From Strigamia acuminata (taxonomy: Eukaryota > Arthropoda > Chilopoda > Geophilomorpha > Linotaeniidae), in the NCBI GenBank assembly GCA_949358305.1, contig OX442322.1, positions 7,688,001-7,752,000 of the forward strand: a stretch of DNA of 64,000 nucleotides, given 5' to 3'. Below the pieces are notes generated by a model. It ran no database searches. It was not told the origin of the DNA and saw only the letters and a list, made by a program, of their open reading frames with translations. This document shows, in pieces, positions 36,207 through 47,200 of this stretch. The translations under genes were made by a program, and so were the position numbers. Each line of letters opens with the position of its first letter. The first letter of the stretch is position 1.

Positions 36207-36719
36207 TGTTACGTGGCCAAATGGCCAATAGTGACCACGTAACTTATTTACTTATTACTACTAGACCTTTAGCTTCACTAATACTAGCTGAGCTAAAGAG
36301 TGACTTAATTAGCTAAGAGTGAAATGAAACACAGCCAGAGTTTTAAGATTGAAAACAATACAGTGTCTTTATTCTTTAAATCAAAACACTTAAATCATAA
36401 ATACAAAATGTACGACTAAATCTAAACTAAACCTAATAAATACTCTAAGATATGATTAACACTTTGATTCAGTTTGGAGGGAAACAATCACACCACGCCA
36501 TTTGCTGGCTGGTGCTAACTGTTTAGAAGCCCGGGATGGACTGAGCTCTAAGAGCCAAAGTGGCTCTTTTATACTAGAGTCACCCCCTGAGTTAATCCAG
36601 ATTGACCAGCCCGTGATGTCACCATCACGTACGCTGGCTAGTGATAGATTTTGACAACTTCTTTAATTCTATCGCTGGTTTGAGCTGGTCGGCAGACGAC
36701 GCAACTCAACCGCGTGACA
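36207..36719 (-). repeat. 5' LTR of gypsy-U
   Basis: Looks identical to 27600-28112 by eye; followed on the plus strand by the ATAC duplication. Confidence 0.95.
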
Positions 36720-37239
36720 ATACGGTATCTAGAAAGTGTTAGGAATAAAAAAAAAACGTTTTTGTCCCCAGTTTTATAATATTTTGTTTTCTTGGATTGT
36801 TCTTTCTTCTTGTCATTGTGTTAAAATTTTTTATTTCGGCACAATTTGAAGTGTTCAGACTCCATTCACTCCTCCTTGTGAAAATTTGAAAATGTGATGT
36901 ACAAACGCACGTCGTGATTCCTATATAAATCTATGTAAAATAAAACACCATGTATATTTTCTCTTACCGGATGACTGCGATTTCTTGACTAAACAATTCA
37001 TATCGAGATTCACCAATCAATTTGTCACGTGCGGGTGCAGCAAAACCGAGTGTTGTTGTAGGAATGGTTCGATTGGATCAAGGATTAAATGGGCAATCCA
37101 TGATTTCTGCTCAAAAATTACAAAAGGGTAAAATGAGGAAGTGGTTCGAGGGTGGGAGAATGGGAATGTTTAGGTTAGGTTATGTTAGGTTGTCCCGCAC
37201 GCTTCTGTATTTATATTTATACTTATTTTTAATTTTTAT
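36720..37239. other. intergenic, arthropod-style degenerate TTAGG run
   Basis: No gene. At 37170-37192 a run of GGTTAGGTTATGTTAGG type occurs, too short and degenerate to be telomeric. The neighbouring gtgggagaatgggaatg is shared with about 19300. Confidence 0.45.
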
Positions 37240-37830
37240 TTGTAAATGAAAATGTGTAATTCTAAAAGTTAAAATGTATTAAAACAATCCGTCAGAAAAA
37301 TCAAATGAATTCTTATTTAAAATTGGTTTAATACATTTCAACATTCATTGCATTAAACATTTTAATTAAATTAATTTAACCTTTTATCAATTTCATTTTA
37401 AATTGTATTTTATTTGAAATAGTTTTCTGCATTTATATTTCTATTTTATTTTTTATTTGTATTTGTAAATGAAAATGTTTAATGCTATTAATGTTAAAAT
37501 GTATTAAAACAAGTTTAAATGAGAATTCATTTTTATTTACAAATGTGGCCTAGTTAATAGGCAAGTGTAATTCTAAAAGTTAAAATGTATTAAAACATTT
37601 CACCAGAAAAAAAAAATCAAATGAATTCTCATTTAAAATAGTTTTAATACATTTCAACATTAATAGCATTTAACATTTTTATTTACAAATAAAATTTTTA
37701 TTTAAGAAATTTCATTAAATCAATTTAACTTTTTAACAATTTCTTTTTAAATTGTATTTTATTTTAAATAGTTTTCTGCATTTATATTTGTACTTATTTT
37801 TTATTTGTGTTTGTATATAAATGAATCAGA
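37240..37830. repeat. duplicated AT-rich block with inverted repeats
   Basis: Two diverged copies (about 37240-37480 and 37565-37830) share TTAAAATGTATTAAAAC, the block CAAATGAATTC, and the inverse GTTTTAATACATTTCAAC. Each copy could fold into a long hairpin, as a MITE-like element would. Confidence 0.6.
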
Positions 37831-37956
37831 ATTTTTTCAGTTGATCAACGACCCTGAATCCTGACGGAGCGGAAAACCTATGCCCAATTTTCTAATTTTT
37901 CAAAATTATTTTTATATAAAAAATGAAAATCTATTTAGATTCGTTCAGTGCTCTGG

Positions 37957-38142
37957 ATGAATAGATACAAATCCAAGAAATGCGTAGAGTTTTTAAAAGG
38001 AAAAAGAGAAAATGGACATTTATCTAAGGATTTCAAGTTACACATCAAGTTGGAACAACTCTTGGCGAAGTGCCGAGAATATGATGATTTTGTGAACATC
38101 GAGCCTCGGCCGTATTATCTTTACAAAAGTATCTTTGACGGA
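37957..38142 (+). CDS. fragment of unidentified coding region cut by gap
   Basis: An open frame of 62 codons runs into the Ns. It is Lys-rich, with HIKLEQLLAKCREYDDF and EPRPYYLYKS. No stop is seen before the gap, and the composition differs from the AT-rich flank. It could be an exon of a host gene or the start of a transposon ORF. No family is recognised. Confidence 0.35.
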
Positions 38143-38342
38143 NNNNNNNNNNNNNNNNNNNNNNNNNNNNNNNNNNNNNNNNNNNNNNNNNNNNNNNNNN
38201 NNNNNNNNNNNNNNNNNNNNNNNNNNNNNNNNNNNNNNNNNNNNNNNNNNNNNNNNNNNNNNNNNNNNNNNNNNNNNNNNNNNNNNNNNNNNNNNNNNNN
38301 NNNNNNNNNNNNNNNNNNNNNNNNNNNNNNNNNNNNNNNNNN
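38143..38342. other. assembly gap, 200 N
   Basis: Exactly 200 unknown bases, probably a fixed-size scaffold gap. The true distance and the link between its sides are unknown. Confidence 0.99.
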
Positions 38343-38863
38343 TTGATGCAACTTAACATTCGTACGATGAATTTTTCGGTGTGTTGGATAAATTTAATTT
38401 GACTTTAACTTTTTTAAAAATTAGACAAAGTCCGACTTCGGAATAATTCTTTATTAGGTTTATTTATTTAATAACATTTCGACAAGCACATTTATTGTGC
38501 GATTTTAGTAATAATTTACACCCGACGAATTCTTTTTACGAATGACTGATAATTATTAATTTAATTATTAGTAATGTTCTAATTAATGTTAGAATTAATT
38601 TGAAGTAAAATCTGATGATAAGAATCCAGATTAAAGGCTCGATTCCGTCTCGCTGTGCGTTTTGGACATGAGACAGATTTTTCACGTGATGACTTCTCTT
38701 TTTCTATCCGACGAGGGACAATTCGTCCTACGTTTGCACCGATAGACAGGAATCGGTCTCGACGGACGGCTGCACGTACTGGCAACGTCCCTCGAAACCA
38801 ACCATTTATCTACGTATTTAAATATTAACTTTTTATTAATTGTTTATTTCTCCATCCTTCCAG
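38343..38863. other. spacer between gap and element B ORF
   Basis: AT-rich, no gene. It ends in a pyrimidine tract (about 38840-38861) and AG (38862-38863) placed directly before the ATG at 38864, an excellent splice-acceptor look-alike. Confidence 0.5.
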
Positions 38864-41629
38864 ATGGCACTACGTAAAACATGGGGACCATTAGACCCCG
38901 CTTGCATCACTCGTGGCGGGATATTTCGAGGCGCGCTGCCCGATTTTTACCGACGATGTTTCGGCGAAGACGCCGACCCTTGGCGCCTGCGAATACTACA
39001 TTCCCGATGCATCGCCCGACGTTGGGTACGAGACTGCACGCTCCTGGATACGTTCCCGGAGGGAATGCGCGAAGGCATCGCCACAGAGTTAGCTCGTGAC
39101 GATGACCCGAAATCGCCGATTTTCCACCCCGGATTGTCAAGTCAGTACACTGGCAACCCGGCGGAGGAACACGTGCTGCATGCGTGGCGAGCAGCCGAGA
39201 CAGAAGAGGCCCGTGAGGCCATCTACCAGCATTATAGACAACAGCTGGTGGATACCGCTACGGCAGTGGCCGAGCGCATCCTCCAAAACGAGGGGATGAC
39301 CGCGGATGATATTCATCTGTGGTTTGAGAGGCTGCGATTGGGAGAGAGTACGCCCCAGTGGAGACCTCGGATGGGAATTTTGACGTCCCAAGCCGAGATG
39401 TGGCAGCTCCACTACCTGGGGATTTTGGGGCCCAAGAGCAGCTACCCGCGGAAGCGCAAGCGCTCCAAAGGCGCCGGGGACAGCCAGTCGCGTTCCCCAG
39501 CGACAACCAAGAAGCAGCGTGTCGCTCAAAACACGACTGAAGGCAACGAAGCTGGGCCATCCACTAGTACGGTGCGTGACCCTTCGCAGTATTCCCGACC
39601 GCGAATTTTCATAAACCGTCAGATTAAAGACGGTAAGGAGTGCAAGGAGGTTTGGATGTCTGGTGACGAAGAGCGAGTCTCTCGTCCCAGCACTTCTAGA
39701 CGTCCGCTGACTCATCGCGAGCAGCGGAAAAAAGATCGCAAAGAGCGATACTTCGCGAGGTGCGAAGCTCGGGGCCGTCCCATCCCCGAACCCGCCTACG
39801 CCTCCAAGAGAGCGGGTCGACGAGGTGGTAGCCAGTCAGGTGAGCGAAACGTCCCAGCGGCAGATACGCGGGACCTTCGCGAGATTCTGACTCAGATGAA
39901 GCGGACGAAACTGACACGTTTCGATCCCGCGATGAAACACGCCAGGAAGATGGGTGTTGTCACCGACGGGAAGGTGACCCCACACGAGGTGGCAAGGTGG
40001 CTCGCAGACTACATTAATTCGCGACCACGACCCGATGGCATGCCAACCGCCATCGTGCAGCCTTCAGGCTCCGGACAACATCTCCCGGCGCTCCAAGTCG
40101 CAATGACTGGAGTGCAGACGACGGAGACGCCACCACCGCCGACGCAGCCAACACCACCGCTGCCGACGCCGACGCTGCCGACCAAGACGCAGCCGCCTCC
40201 GAACCTGCCGCCGCCGTCGTTGTTGAATTCGAGCGATCCGCCGGATTTACCCACCGACCGCTCAGTCCCTCTCCCCGTTGGACAGAGCATTGCGCAGGAA
40301 TGTCGAGCCAATTTGACCGGCATTTACAGGCCGAGCCAACCCCGATCCGGTTCCTCGGCCCTGTTTTTCGAGAGGCGAGACGAAGAAGCGCGACTCGCGA
40401 GAGAAGCCGCCAATCCGACTATCTCCGAGCTCTCAGCGTTTCGCTTCGTGATGGAAGACCCAAGAGTCTCCGCGCCCGCCTTGCGAGGTGTGGATCAGGC
40501 CCAGCGATATTTCATCGAATGGGCAACGGCGATGATGAGTAAGCTCTCGTGTGCCTTCACTGCGGATTCGGAGCGATCGAATCCAGTGAATCGTCGCAGC
40601 CTACAGCTATCATTGACCAAGGTCATGATGCAGCTGCTAACCCCAGCACTCTTCGGAGAAGGGCGTCAGGCGATGGCCGCATGGTCTGTCGTGGACAGAG
40701 AGGGTGTACAGGTTCCCCGTGCACTCCTCGCAGAGTGGAGCTCCATTCTGCCCGACCCTGTGTTGACTCGGTACGAGCTAACCAGGGATGTGGTAAACCC
40801 CGAATTTGAGGGGTACAAGTTGCGAAGCACGGCGTTTCGTTATACCTCCGCCACCTGGACAGCGGCGCCTACCCAACAACTGCGCGCCTTGACCATCCAG
40901 ACGGAAGAATCGGCAGAGGATGTAGAAATGGTGATCTCGCCGACGAGCGGAGTTCCGATTCCGCCACCGATGCCTGCGGAGATATCCCCGCAAGGACCCG
41001 CCCTGTTCGAAGTGGCGGGTAAACCAAAGCGCTTGCTGTGCCGAACGCCACCCGTCAGGTCCGTCGAGCAAACGAAGCCGACACCGCCCGGGACCTCACC
41101 GGCCCGAGCGGCGACAACGACGCAAGCCGCTATTCCCGCGGCCACCCAGAAGCCGAAGCCGGCACCGCCTCCGCCAGACTATTACGGGCGAATCATCGAA
41201 GAGTTTCCCCATCTCTCGATGACGACGGCGACCAGGAGGTTTATCCTCGCGCAGCGGGACAAAGGCAAATCAGTCTTCATCTGGCTTCACAACCAGATCC
41301 GGAAGACTAGAGACCTCATCTTCCACCAGAGGTTGCTGAGAGCCCACCGTGTGCCAGTGACGCCAGCGGAAGCCAATGCCATCCGGCATACGAACACCGG
41401 CTTCTCCGCCTACATCCCGAGCGTTTGGTTACACGAGAGGACGCGTGCCCCGCATGAGCCAGTTGACGGCCATGCATTATGCTTCATTACGGAGCATGAG
41501 GACCCCCGAGATCGGTCCTCGGCGTTAGTAGGCGATCTACCCGCGCCACCCGGCACTCAACCGCCTGTCCCTGGAGTGAGTTACGCCCAGGTGACGGACT
41601 CAGTGTCGGGTCCCCCAGGAAAGAAGTGA
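38864..41629 (+). CDS. element B orphan ORF, 921 codons
   Basis: Intact GC-rich ORF in AT-rich surroundings; no family is recognised. The start at 38864 is chosen because the upstream in-frame extension has no ATG and the AG lies immediately before it. Visible parts: an Arg-rich N-terminal domain (RRCFGEDADPWRLRIL, then several acidic helices to about residue 180); a basic nuclear-localisation-like PRKRKRSKG near 210; a charged middle (REQRKKDRKERYFARC); a Pro/Thr repeat region near 425-465; a second globular-looking part near 530-670; another Pro-rich stretch; and a C-terminal HNQIRKTRDLIF helix. No env, protease, RT or zinc-knuckle signature is seen. It ends 37 bp before an LTR-like block with a polypurine tract, so it is the last gene of an LTR element whose other parts are missing here. 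Confidence 0.65.
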   Translation: MALRKTWGPLDPACITRGGIFRGALPDFYRRCFGEDADPWRLRILHSRCIARRWVRDCTLLDTFPEGMREGIATELARDDDPKSPIFHPGLSSQYTGNPAEEHVLHAWRAAETEEAREAIYQHYRQQLVDTATAVAERILQNEGMTADDIHLWFERLRLGESTPQWRPRMGILTSQAEMWQLHYLGILGPKSSYPRKRKRSKGAGDSQSRSPATTKKQRVAQNTTEGNEAGPSTSTVRDPSQYSRPRIFINRQIKDGKECKEVWMSGDEERVSRPSTSRRPLTHREQRKKDRKERYFARCEARGRPIPEPAYASKRAGRRGGSQSGERNVPAADTRDLREILTQMKRTKLTRFDPAMKHARKMGVVTDGKVTPHEVARWLADYINSRPRPDGMPTAIVQPSGSGQHLPALQVAMTGVQTTETPPPPTQPTPPLPTPTLPTKTQPPPNLPPPSLLNSSDPPDLPTDRSVPLPVGQSIAQECRANLTGIYRPSQPRSGSSALFFERRDEEARLAREAANPTISELSAFRFVMEDPRVSAPALRGVDQAQRYFIEWATAMMSKLSCAFTADSERSNPVNRRSLQLSLTKVMMQLLTPALFGEGRQAMAAWSVVDREGVQVPRALLAEWSSILPDPVLTRYELTRDVVNPEFEGYKLRSTAFRYTSATWTAAPTQQLRALTIQTEESAEDVEMVISPTSGVPIPPPMPAEISPQGPALFEVAGKPKRLLCRTPPVRSVEQTKPTPPGTSPARAATTTQAAIPAATQKPKPAPPPPDYYGRIIEEFPHLSMTTATRRFILAQRDKGKSVFIWLHNQIRKTRDLIFHQRLLRAHRVPVTPAEANAIRHTNTGFSAYIPSVWLHERTRAPHEPVDGHALCFITEHEDPRDRSSALVGDLPAPPGTQPPVPGVSYAQVTDSVSGPPGKK

Positions 41630-41649
41630 TCGCTCAGCCCCACGGTCTG

Positions 41650-41665
41650 AGCTCGGAGGGGGAAG
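41650..41665 (+). other. polypurine tract of element B
   Basis: A G/A-rich run (GGAGGGGGAAG) ends exactly at the TG that opens the LTR-like block. Confidence 0.65.
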
Positions 41666-42685
41666 TGTTGTGACCCGACTGGACCGGGGTCAACGAAGAG
41701 TTTCTCTCGTGACCTCGTTTCGGGTGTAAGGGGAGCCGCAAGCGCGTCTCCCTTCCCTCAGTGCATTGACATCTAGTCAATGGACAGGCGTCTGCCCTGA
41801 GGGAGTGGGGATGGCTCGTCCACCCCACCATTGGGTGATTCCGGTCACCTGTCGACCCCGCTTTGTGCAAAGGAATGTGCCTTGCACTGAGCGGGCAGAA
41901 CCAACACAACCATCAAACGAGAAACACACGTAAAACCCGTCGTCCTACAAGATCAGGCCCAAGTAAATATACTGGGATTGACCAAGGACAAAGGACAATT
42001 TACCGTGAGTACGTTTGGTCAGTGTCAAACTCCGCAGAGTAACCTGCGAGATAAGATTACCACACTATTTTAGCACACCAGCTAGAAATAGTAAAAACCA
42101 CTCCAGTTTAGCGAGTTGTGCAGACAAACGGTCGCACAAGCCTAAACTGCAGTAAAACCACGACGAGCGTTCCCGCCGCTGTGTGACCGCCGGGAGCCAG
42201 AAGAGTCCGCCGCTGTGTGATCGCCGGACACCACACAAAAACCTAGACAACAGCCCGAAGTAAGCCTTTTAACTAAGCATTCACTCGCGCCCGACCAGCG
42301 TGAGCCCGAAGGACCAGCCAGAGACGAGCCGAGGACGCCATATTGCCACGCCGGCCCAAGACGACATCGCGTTGCCACAACGAGGACGCCATCTTGGACG
42401 CGAACGAAACAAAGGACGACCTCGCCGATTCCAGCCAGCTTTCATCATACCTTTACCTTTCCATTTCCCTTCACCCATTCCGATTTACCTTTTACCTACC
42501 TTTTATATATATATATATATAAGATATATCTGTACATTGTCCCACAGAATAAATCTATATTATATTTTACCTTTTATATCTGTGTAATCATTTCTTTGGG
42601 TAAACCGCTTGAGCAAAGCGGTAGTGAGTTAGTCGAATTAAGTAATCAACCCACGAGTTAGCGACGGTTAGAGTTGAGCGCGACA
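41666..42685 (+). mobile_element. probable 3' LTR of element B
   Basis: Starts TGTTGTGACCC and ends GCGCGACA (1020 bp), with a TATATATA run near 42505-42520 and AATAAA at about 42549. No partner copy lies in the window, so the right boundary is inferred. It abuts BEL-1 after eight bases. Confidence 0.55.
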
Positions 42686-42692
42686 GCTTTTT

Positions 42693-43227
42693 TGTTCACC
42701 GCATTCTTGTGGTCATTTCAATGTAATTCAATGTATTTTTAGTGCATTTTTAAGCAAATGCCAACTTTGCCGTGATCTTGTTTCCTCCGTTACCATGGTA
42801 ACGGAATCTTTCGTGTATCTGTATTTCGCCGCTATCGGCCTGGCGCGTGCCATATTCGGTACTGCGCATGTGCGGTTCTCTAAGAACCAATCTAATTGCT
42901 GTAATTTCTTCAGTTATTAACCAACCTTTGAATAAATGTGTTGTGTTTTATTAGCTCTTGTTTTAGGTTTATTTTCAAACACATTCAATGTGTAGTGAGT
43001 AGTTTAAAAATTCTCAGGCCAACTTATGTTTCCGCCACCTATTGGATACTTGGTGCAGGTGTTCTCCACATTGTTCCAGCGGTACAACAATGCCATTTGT
43101 TGCGGATTTATTGCTCTCCAGTGCGATTTTCGTACTAGCCACGCCATACGACCTTGGGCGAGCTCAAGTGTCTTGAATTTGGATACGCATCGCCATTCCT
43201 TTCTATCTGTCTTGTTGACCTGCAACA
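42693..43227 (+). repeat. 5' LTR of BEL-1
   Basis: TGTTCACC...TGCAACA, with AATAAA at about 42931. Direct repeat of 50392-50926. Confidence 0.93.
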
Positions 43228-44224
43228 CAGATACGAAGCTTTTGGTTGCCGTGACCAGGATTCCGTCTGCAATTCGTGAGTTTTTCCAGTGCATCATCAA
43301 TACGTTTGAAAAAGTGTTTGGTGCGACGGAGGAACAATACGTTCGTGTTTCGTCACCCATGTCAAGAGTCAACGTTCAACGTGACAGAAGTTACGACGGG
43401 GACTTCTTTGGCGGCGAAAACGAACAAAAGTGTGCATGCAGTTGGAGTTCAAGGTCACAACACTGGATAACACAACGCGTCGTGTTGGAAAGCGGATTCG
43501 CCCCTGGAATAATTGCATTTTACAGTGTTTTGCCTTATGAAATTGAAATTTTGGAGATTTTGGTTATTAAGGGGAACTGTATCAGGTGTCTTTATGGGAT
43601 TTTGGTAGTTGCATTTGTTGGTTTTCGGGAAAATTTCGATAAAGTGTCTATTTTACAACTTTTGAAGTGTTTTTTCATTGCATGCTTAGTTCTCCATTAT
43701 AACCGCCATAAGCGGGGGAGATTAGATTTATTTCGAGTAAAACTGACTAGTTTCAAGTTGAATGAGCTGTCAGTAGAGTCAAAATTTAATGTTAGGAGTT
43801 TATTGGCGTGTTTTGTTGCAAAACGAACCGTCAATTGTTTTCAAAAGAGTTTATTGGCGTGCTTTGTTGCAAAACGAACCGTCAATTATTTTCAAACTGT
43901 GCAGGGTAATTGTGTCACGTTTTATTTACGTACACATTACCGCTCAAATTTTTGGTCATCCTCGATTGGCCAAACATTTGATATTCTAAAATTCTCACGT
44001 GTCACCAAGGACCGTGAAAATTGAGTGCTTTTTGGGGGATAAAATAAAAACGTTTATTCTCTTTAAAGTTAAAACAAAAACCGTGAAAATTGAGAAATTT
44101 TTGGGGGATAAAATTACAAAGTTTATTCTCTTAAAAATTAAAACAAAGTTGAATTGTCATGCCCGTTTTTATCTGTTCTTTCCAAATTTCACAGCCGAAT
44201 TTTTTGTGAGAGAGGACAGAGAAA
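43228..44224 (+). other. BEL-1 leader: primer-binding site, tandem repeats, long open frame
   Basis: About 17 bases inside the LTR, TGGTTGCCGTGACCAGGATTC resembles the complement of the tRNA-His 3' end with one extra T. A reading frame of 332 codons runs from inside the LTR (43026) through the leader to 44024. It contains a 51-bp tandem duplication (about 43795-43900). A second duplication of about 70 bp lies at 44010-44150. A pyrimidine tract ending CACAG (about 44193) precedes the gag ATG by about 32 bases. Confidence 0.55.
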
Positions 44225-47200
44225 ATGGCGGAACCTACAATGAGAGATCTTCTAACTGAGGATCAAATCGAAGTGCAACAACAACGTTGGGAGTCGCAAG
44301 TCACTGCAATGTATCATCTGTTGTCTATATCGGAGAAGACAGCAGATCCAGGAGAACTGGAAGCGCTGGTGCAAACTGCGAACCCAAAAGAAACGAGAAT
44401 AGTTGGTGCTTTGAATGATCTACAGGAATATTCGCACCACGGCTATTATCTAGAATGCATCGACAAGCTTGAGACTATGCAAGCAAGAGTGGATCTTCTT
44501 CGCACGAGATACGAAATTTCAAAGCGATCACTTCCAACTTTGGGAGGAAGATTAAATACGTCGACAAGCTCAAACTAGAACACAACCTTGAACGCGACAG
44601 CAACGTTTAGAAAAAATTCGAAGCTGCCCAAACTGGATTCCGTAAAATTCGACGGAGATATTTTGAAGTACAGAACATTCAAAAGCAACTTCGAGACCTC
44701 CGTACACAAGGATCCAGACCTGAGTAACATTGAAAAACTCCAGTATTTACAAACTATGTGTACTGGAGAAGCGGCAATTCTCATCTCAACTTTTCCCCTG
44801 ATCGAGGAATCCTATGACCTTGCAAGAGAAGAACTCGAAAGACATTTTGGTGATGAGGATGCACAACAAACTGCGTTAATAAAATCAATTCGAGAATTAA
44901 AGGTGGTTTCGAGTATTTATCCAACAAAAGCGATAAAAACAAACTTGACCAAGATTTCTGCGACTATTAGACTTTTAGAGCAACTTAAAATTCCTATTCA
45001 GACTTCCGGAGCCTTCTTATTGCCAGACATAATTAGCAAGTTTCCAACTTCAATGGCATTAAGATTTTACCAGGTTCACGGAATTCAAAATAAGAACATT
45101 GTTACGTTGCTCAATTTCTTTGTGAATGAAGTTGCGATGGCCGAACGAACTGAAAGCGTTTCTGAAAAATCGAAAAAAGACAAGAATGAAAAATCTGAAG
45201 TGGAGAAACCGAAAGTGAAAGGTTCAATGACCACGTGCGCAGCTACTCAAGACGCCAAGCAGTCTACTAGTGCCAAAACAAAGAATGAAACGAAATCTGA
45301 CAGCAAGAGTGCGCCTTCAAGGACAAGCAAGTGCATTTTTTGTGATGATGAACATTTAAACAGCTCTTGTAAAAAGGATTTCGAAATCAACGCGAAAATC
45401 GAAATAGTAAAGAAAAACAGACTGTGTTTTAACTGTTTCAGAACTGGACATAGAGTGGGAGACTGCAAGGTCAAATTTTCTTGTAAACATTGTGGTGGGC
45501 GACACCATTCCACAATATGCAAAAAATCCGAGGTGAAGAATTCAACGAACGCTGCGGAGAAGCCGAAGGAGCCACAAGTAACAACACATGTTTCATGCGC
45601 GATCTCGACGACTCTACAACTAATGATCTTCACTGCGGACCTCAAGACCAAATCAGGAGGAACTCACAGCATTCGTGGAATGATCGACCCGGGAAGCCAT
45701 CGATCGTTCATTACAAAAGAATTTGTTGAAAGACTGAAACTGAAAAAATGCGGCAGTGTCTCTGCCACCACACAGAGATTCAACGACTCGTCTCCAGCAG
45801 CCACGGACTATGATGTGTTTAATGTCACACTGCAGAGTAAAAATGACACTCAAGATTTGAAACTTTCAATGCTTTCTGTGGAAAATTTGCCACGAGTGCA
45901 GGGCATTCTTAACTCATCAATAATAGACAAGGTGAAGAAGTTAAACCTTGAACTTGCTGAAGACCTACCAGCTAAGACTTCTCAAATCGATGTGCTTTTA
46001 GGAGTCGACGTGTGGTGGAAGGTCGTTAAGGACGGCAAGAAAAAAGTAAACGCAGATCTTGGATTAATAAATACAATTTTTGGTTGGGTCTTGTCCGGAG
46101 CGGCGGGGAACACCAATTTATTCGAAGATGAGGAAGAATTGACAACATGTTGCAATACATGCGACTTAGACATCCAAGAAAAATTGGACAAACTGTGGAA
46201 CTTGGAAGCAATCGGAATAAATGCGGGAGAAAAAGAATCCGACTTTATTCGCGATCGATTCGAATCAACTACGAAGCGTCTAGACGATGGACGTTATGAA
46301 GTCATGCTGCCATTCAACGGACAGGAAGTCGACTTGGAGTCCAATTGGGAATTGGCCATGAATCAACTGGCCAACACGCTCAAAAGAATAGATGCCAACG
46401 AGGACTACAAAAAACGTTACGACGAGTCCATGTGGCAGTATATTCACGAAAATCACGCGGAGGAAGTCTCAAAAGAAGAGCGTTTTCTGAAGAAAGGAAC
46501 ATACAATATACCTCACCATCCTGTAATCAAGGAGGATCGAGACACGACGAAATTTCGAGTAGTGTTCAACGCGTCTTCATCCAAGAAGGGGAAACTTTCC
46601 CTCAATGACTGTTTATTTCCGGGACCCTCCCTTAATCCAGACTTAATACTCGTTATTGTGAGATTCCGTCTCTATTGTATTCCAATAATAGCAGACATTA
46701 AGCAAGCGTTTCTCCAGGTTATGATCAACCCAACTCAAACAAACTTTTTACGTTTTTTGTGGGTCGCTCGTGACTATTTCAAAGAGCCATACTCATGGCA
46801 AAATTTGTGGAATAATCTAATGGTTCTGCGAATGATTGTCGTGCCATTTGGCGTCATTTCTTCTCCATTCCTCTTGTGTGCGACGATTAGGAAACAAGCG
46901 AAACAATTTGAAGAAACTCATGCAAAAGAAGTCGACGCACTCGATGATGGAATCTTCATGGATGATTTGACGTCAGGAGGAGATTTTACAGCCGACACAA
47001 CATCACATTGCGAGAAACTGAAAATGATATTAGACGACGGAAAGCTTCCCCTCGTGAAGTGGGCGACCTCAAGCAAGGACGTCTTCAACAATTTGAAAAA
47101 AGAAGGTTTTCATATGCGAGGAGAGGAGTTTTCGGACTTAGGAATTATAAAAATGCTTGGAATATTGTGGAACACGGCAGAAGATGTCATGATGTTTAAC

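Larger units (their letters stand above)
27600..36719 (-). mobile_element. gypsy-U: complete Ty3/gypsy element carrying a Ulp1-like protease
   Basis: Reading on the minus strand: 5' LTR (36719-36207), primer-binding site, gag, pol, an accessory Ulp1-like ORF, polypurine tract, 3' LTR (28112-27600). The LTRs (513 bp each) appear identical by eye, end TG...CA, and the element is flanked by the direct duplication ATAC (27596-27599 and 36720-36723). All of this points to a recent insertion. The one visible lesion is an in-frame TAA between RNase H and integrase. Total length is 9120 bp. Confidence 0.95.

Noticed and set aside
37165-37195. Internal telomeric TTAGG tract
   Set aside because: Only a few degenerate units (TTAGGTTAGGTTATG), and no array.
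38864-41629. Element B ORF as a gag
   Set aside because: No capsid or zinc-knuckle signature, and it directly precedes the polypurine tract, so it is the last and not the first gene.
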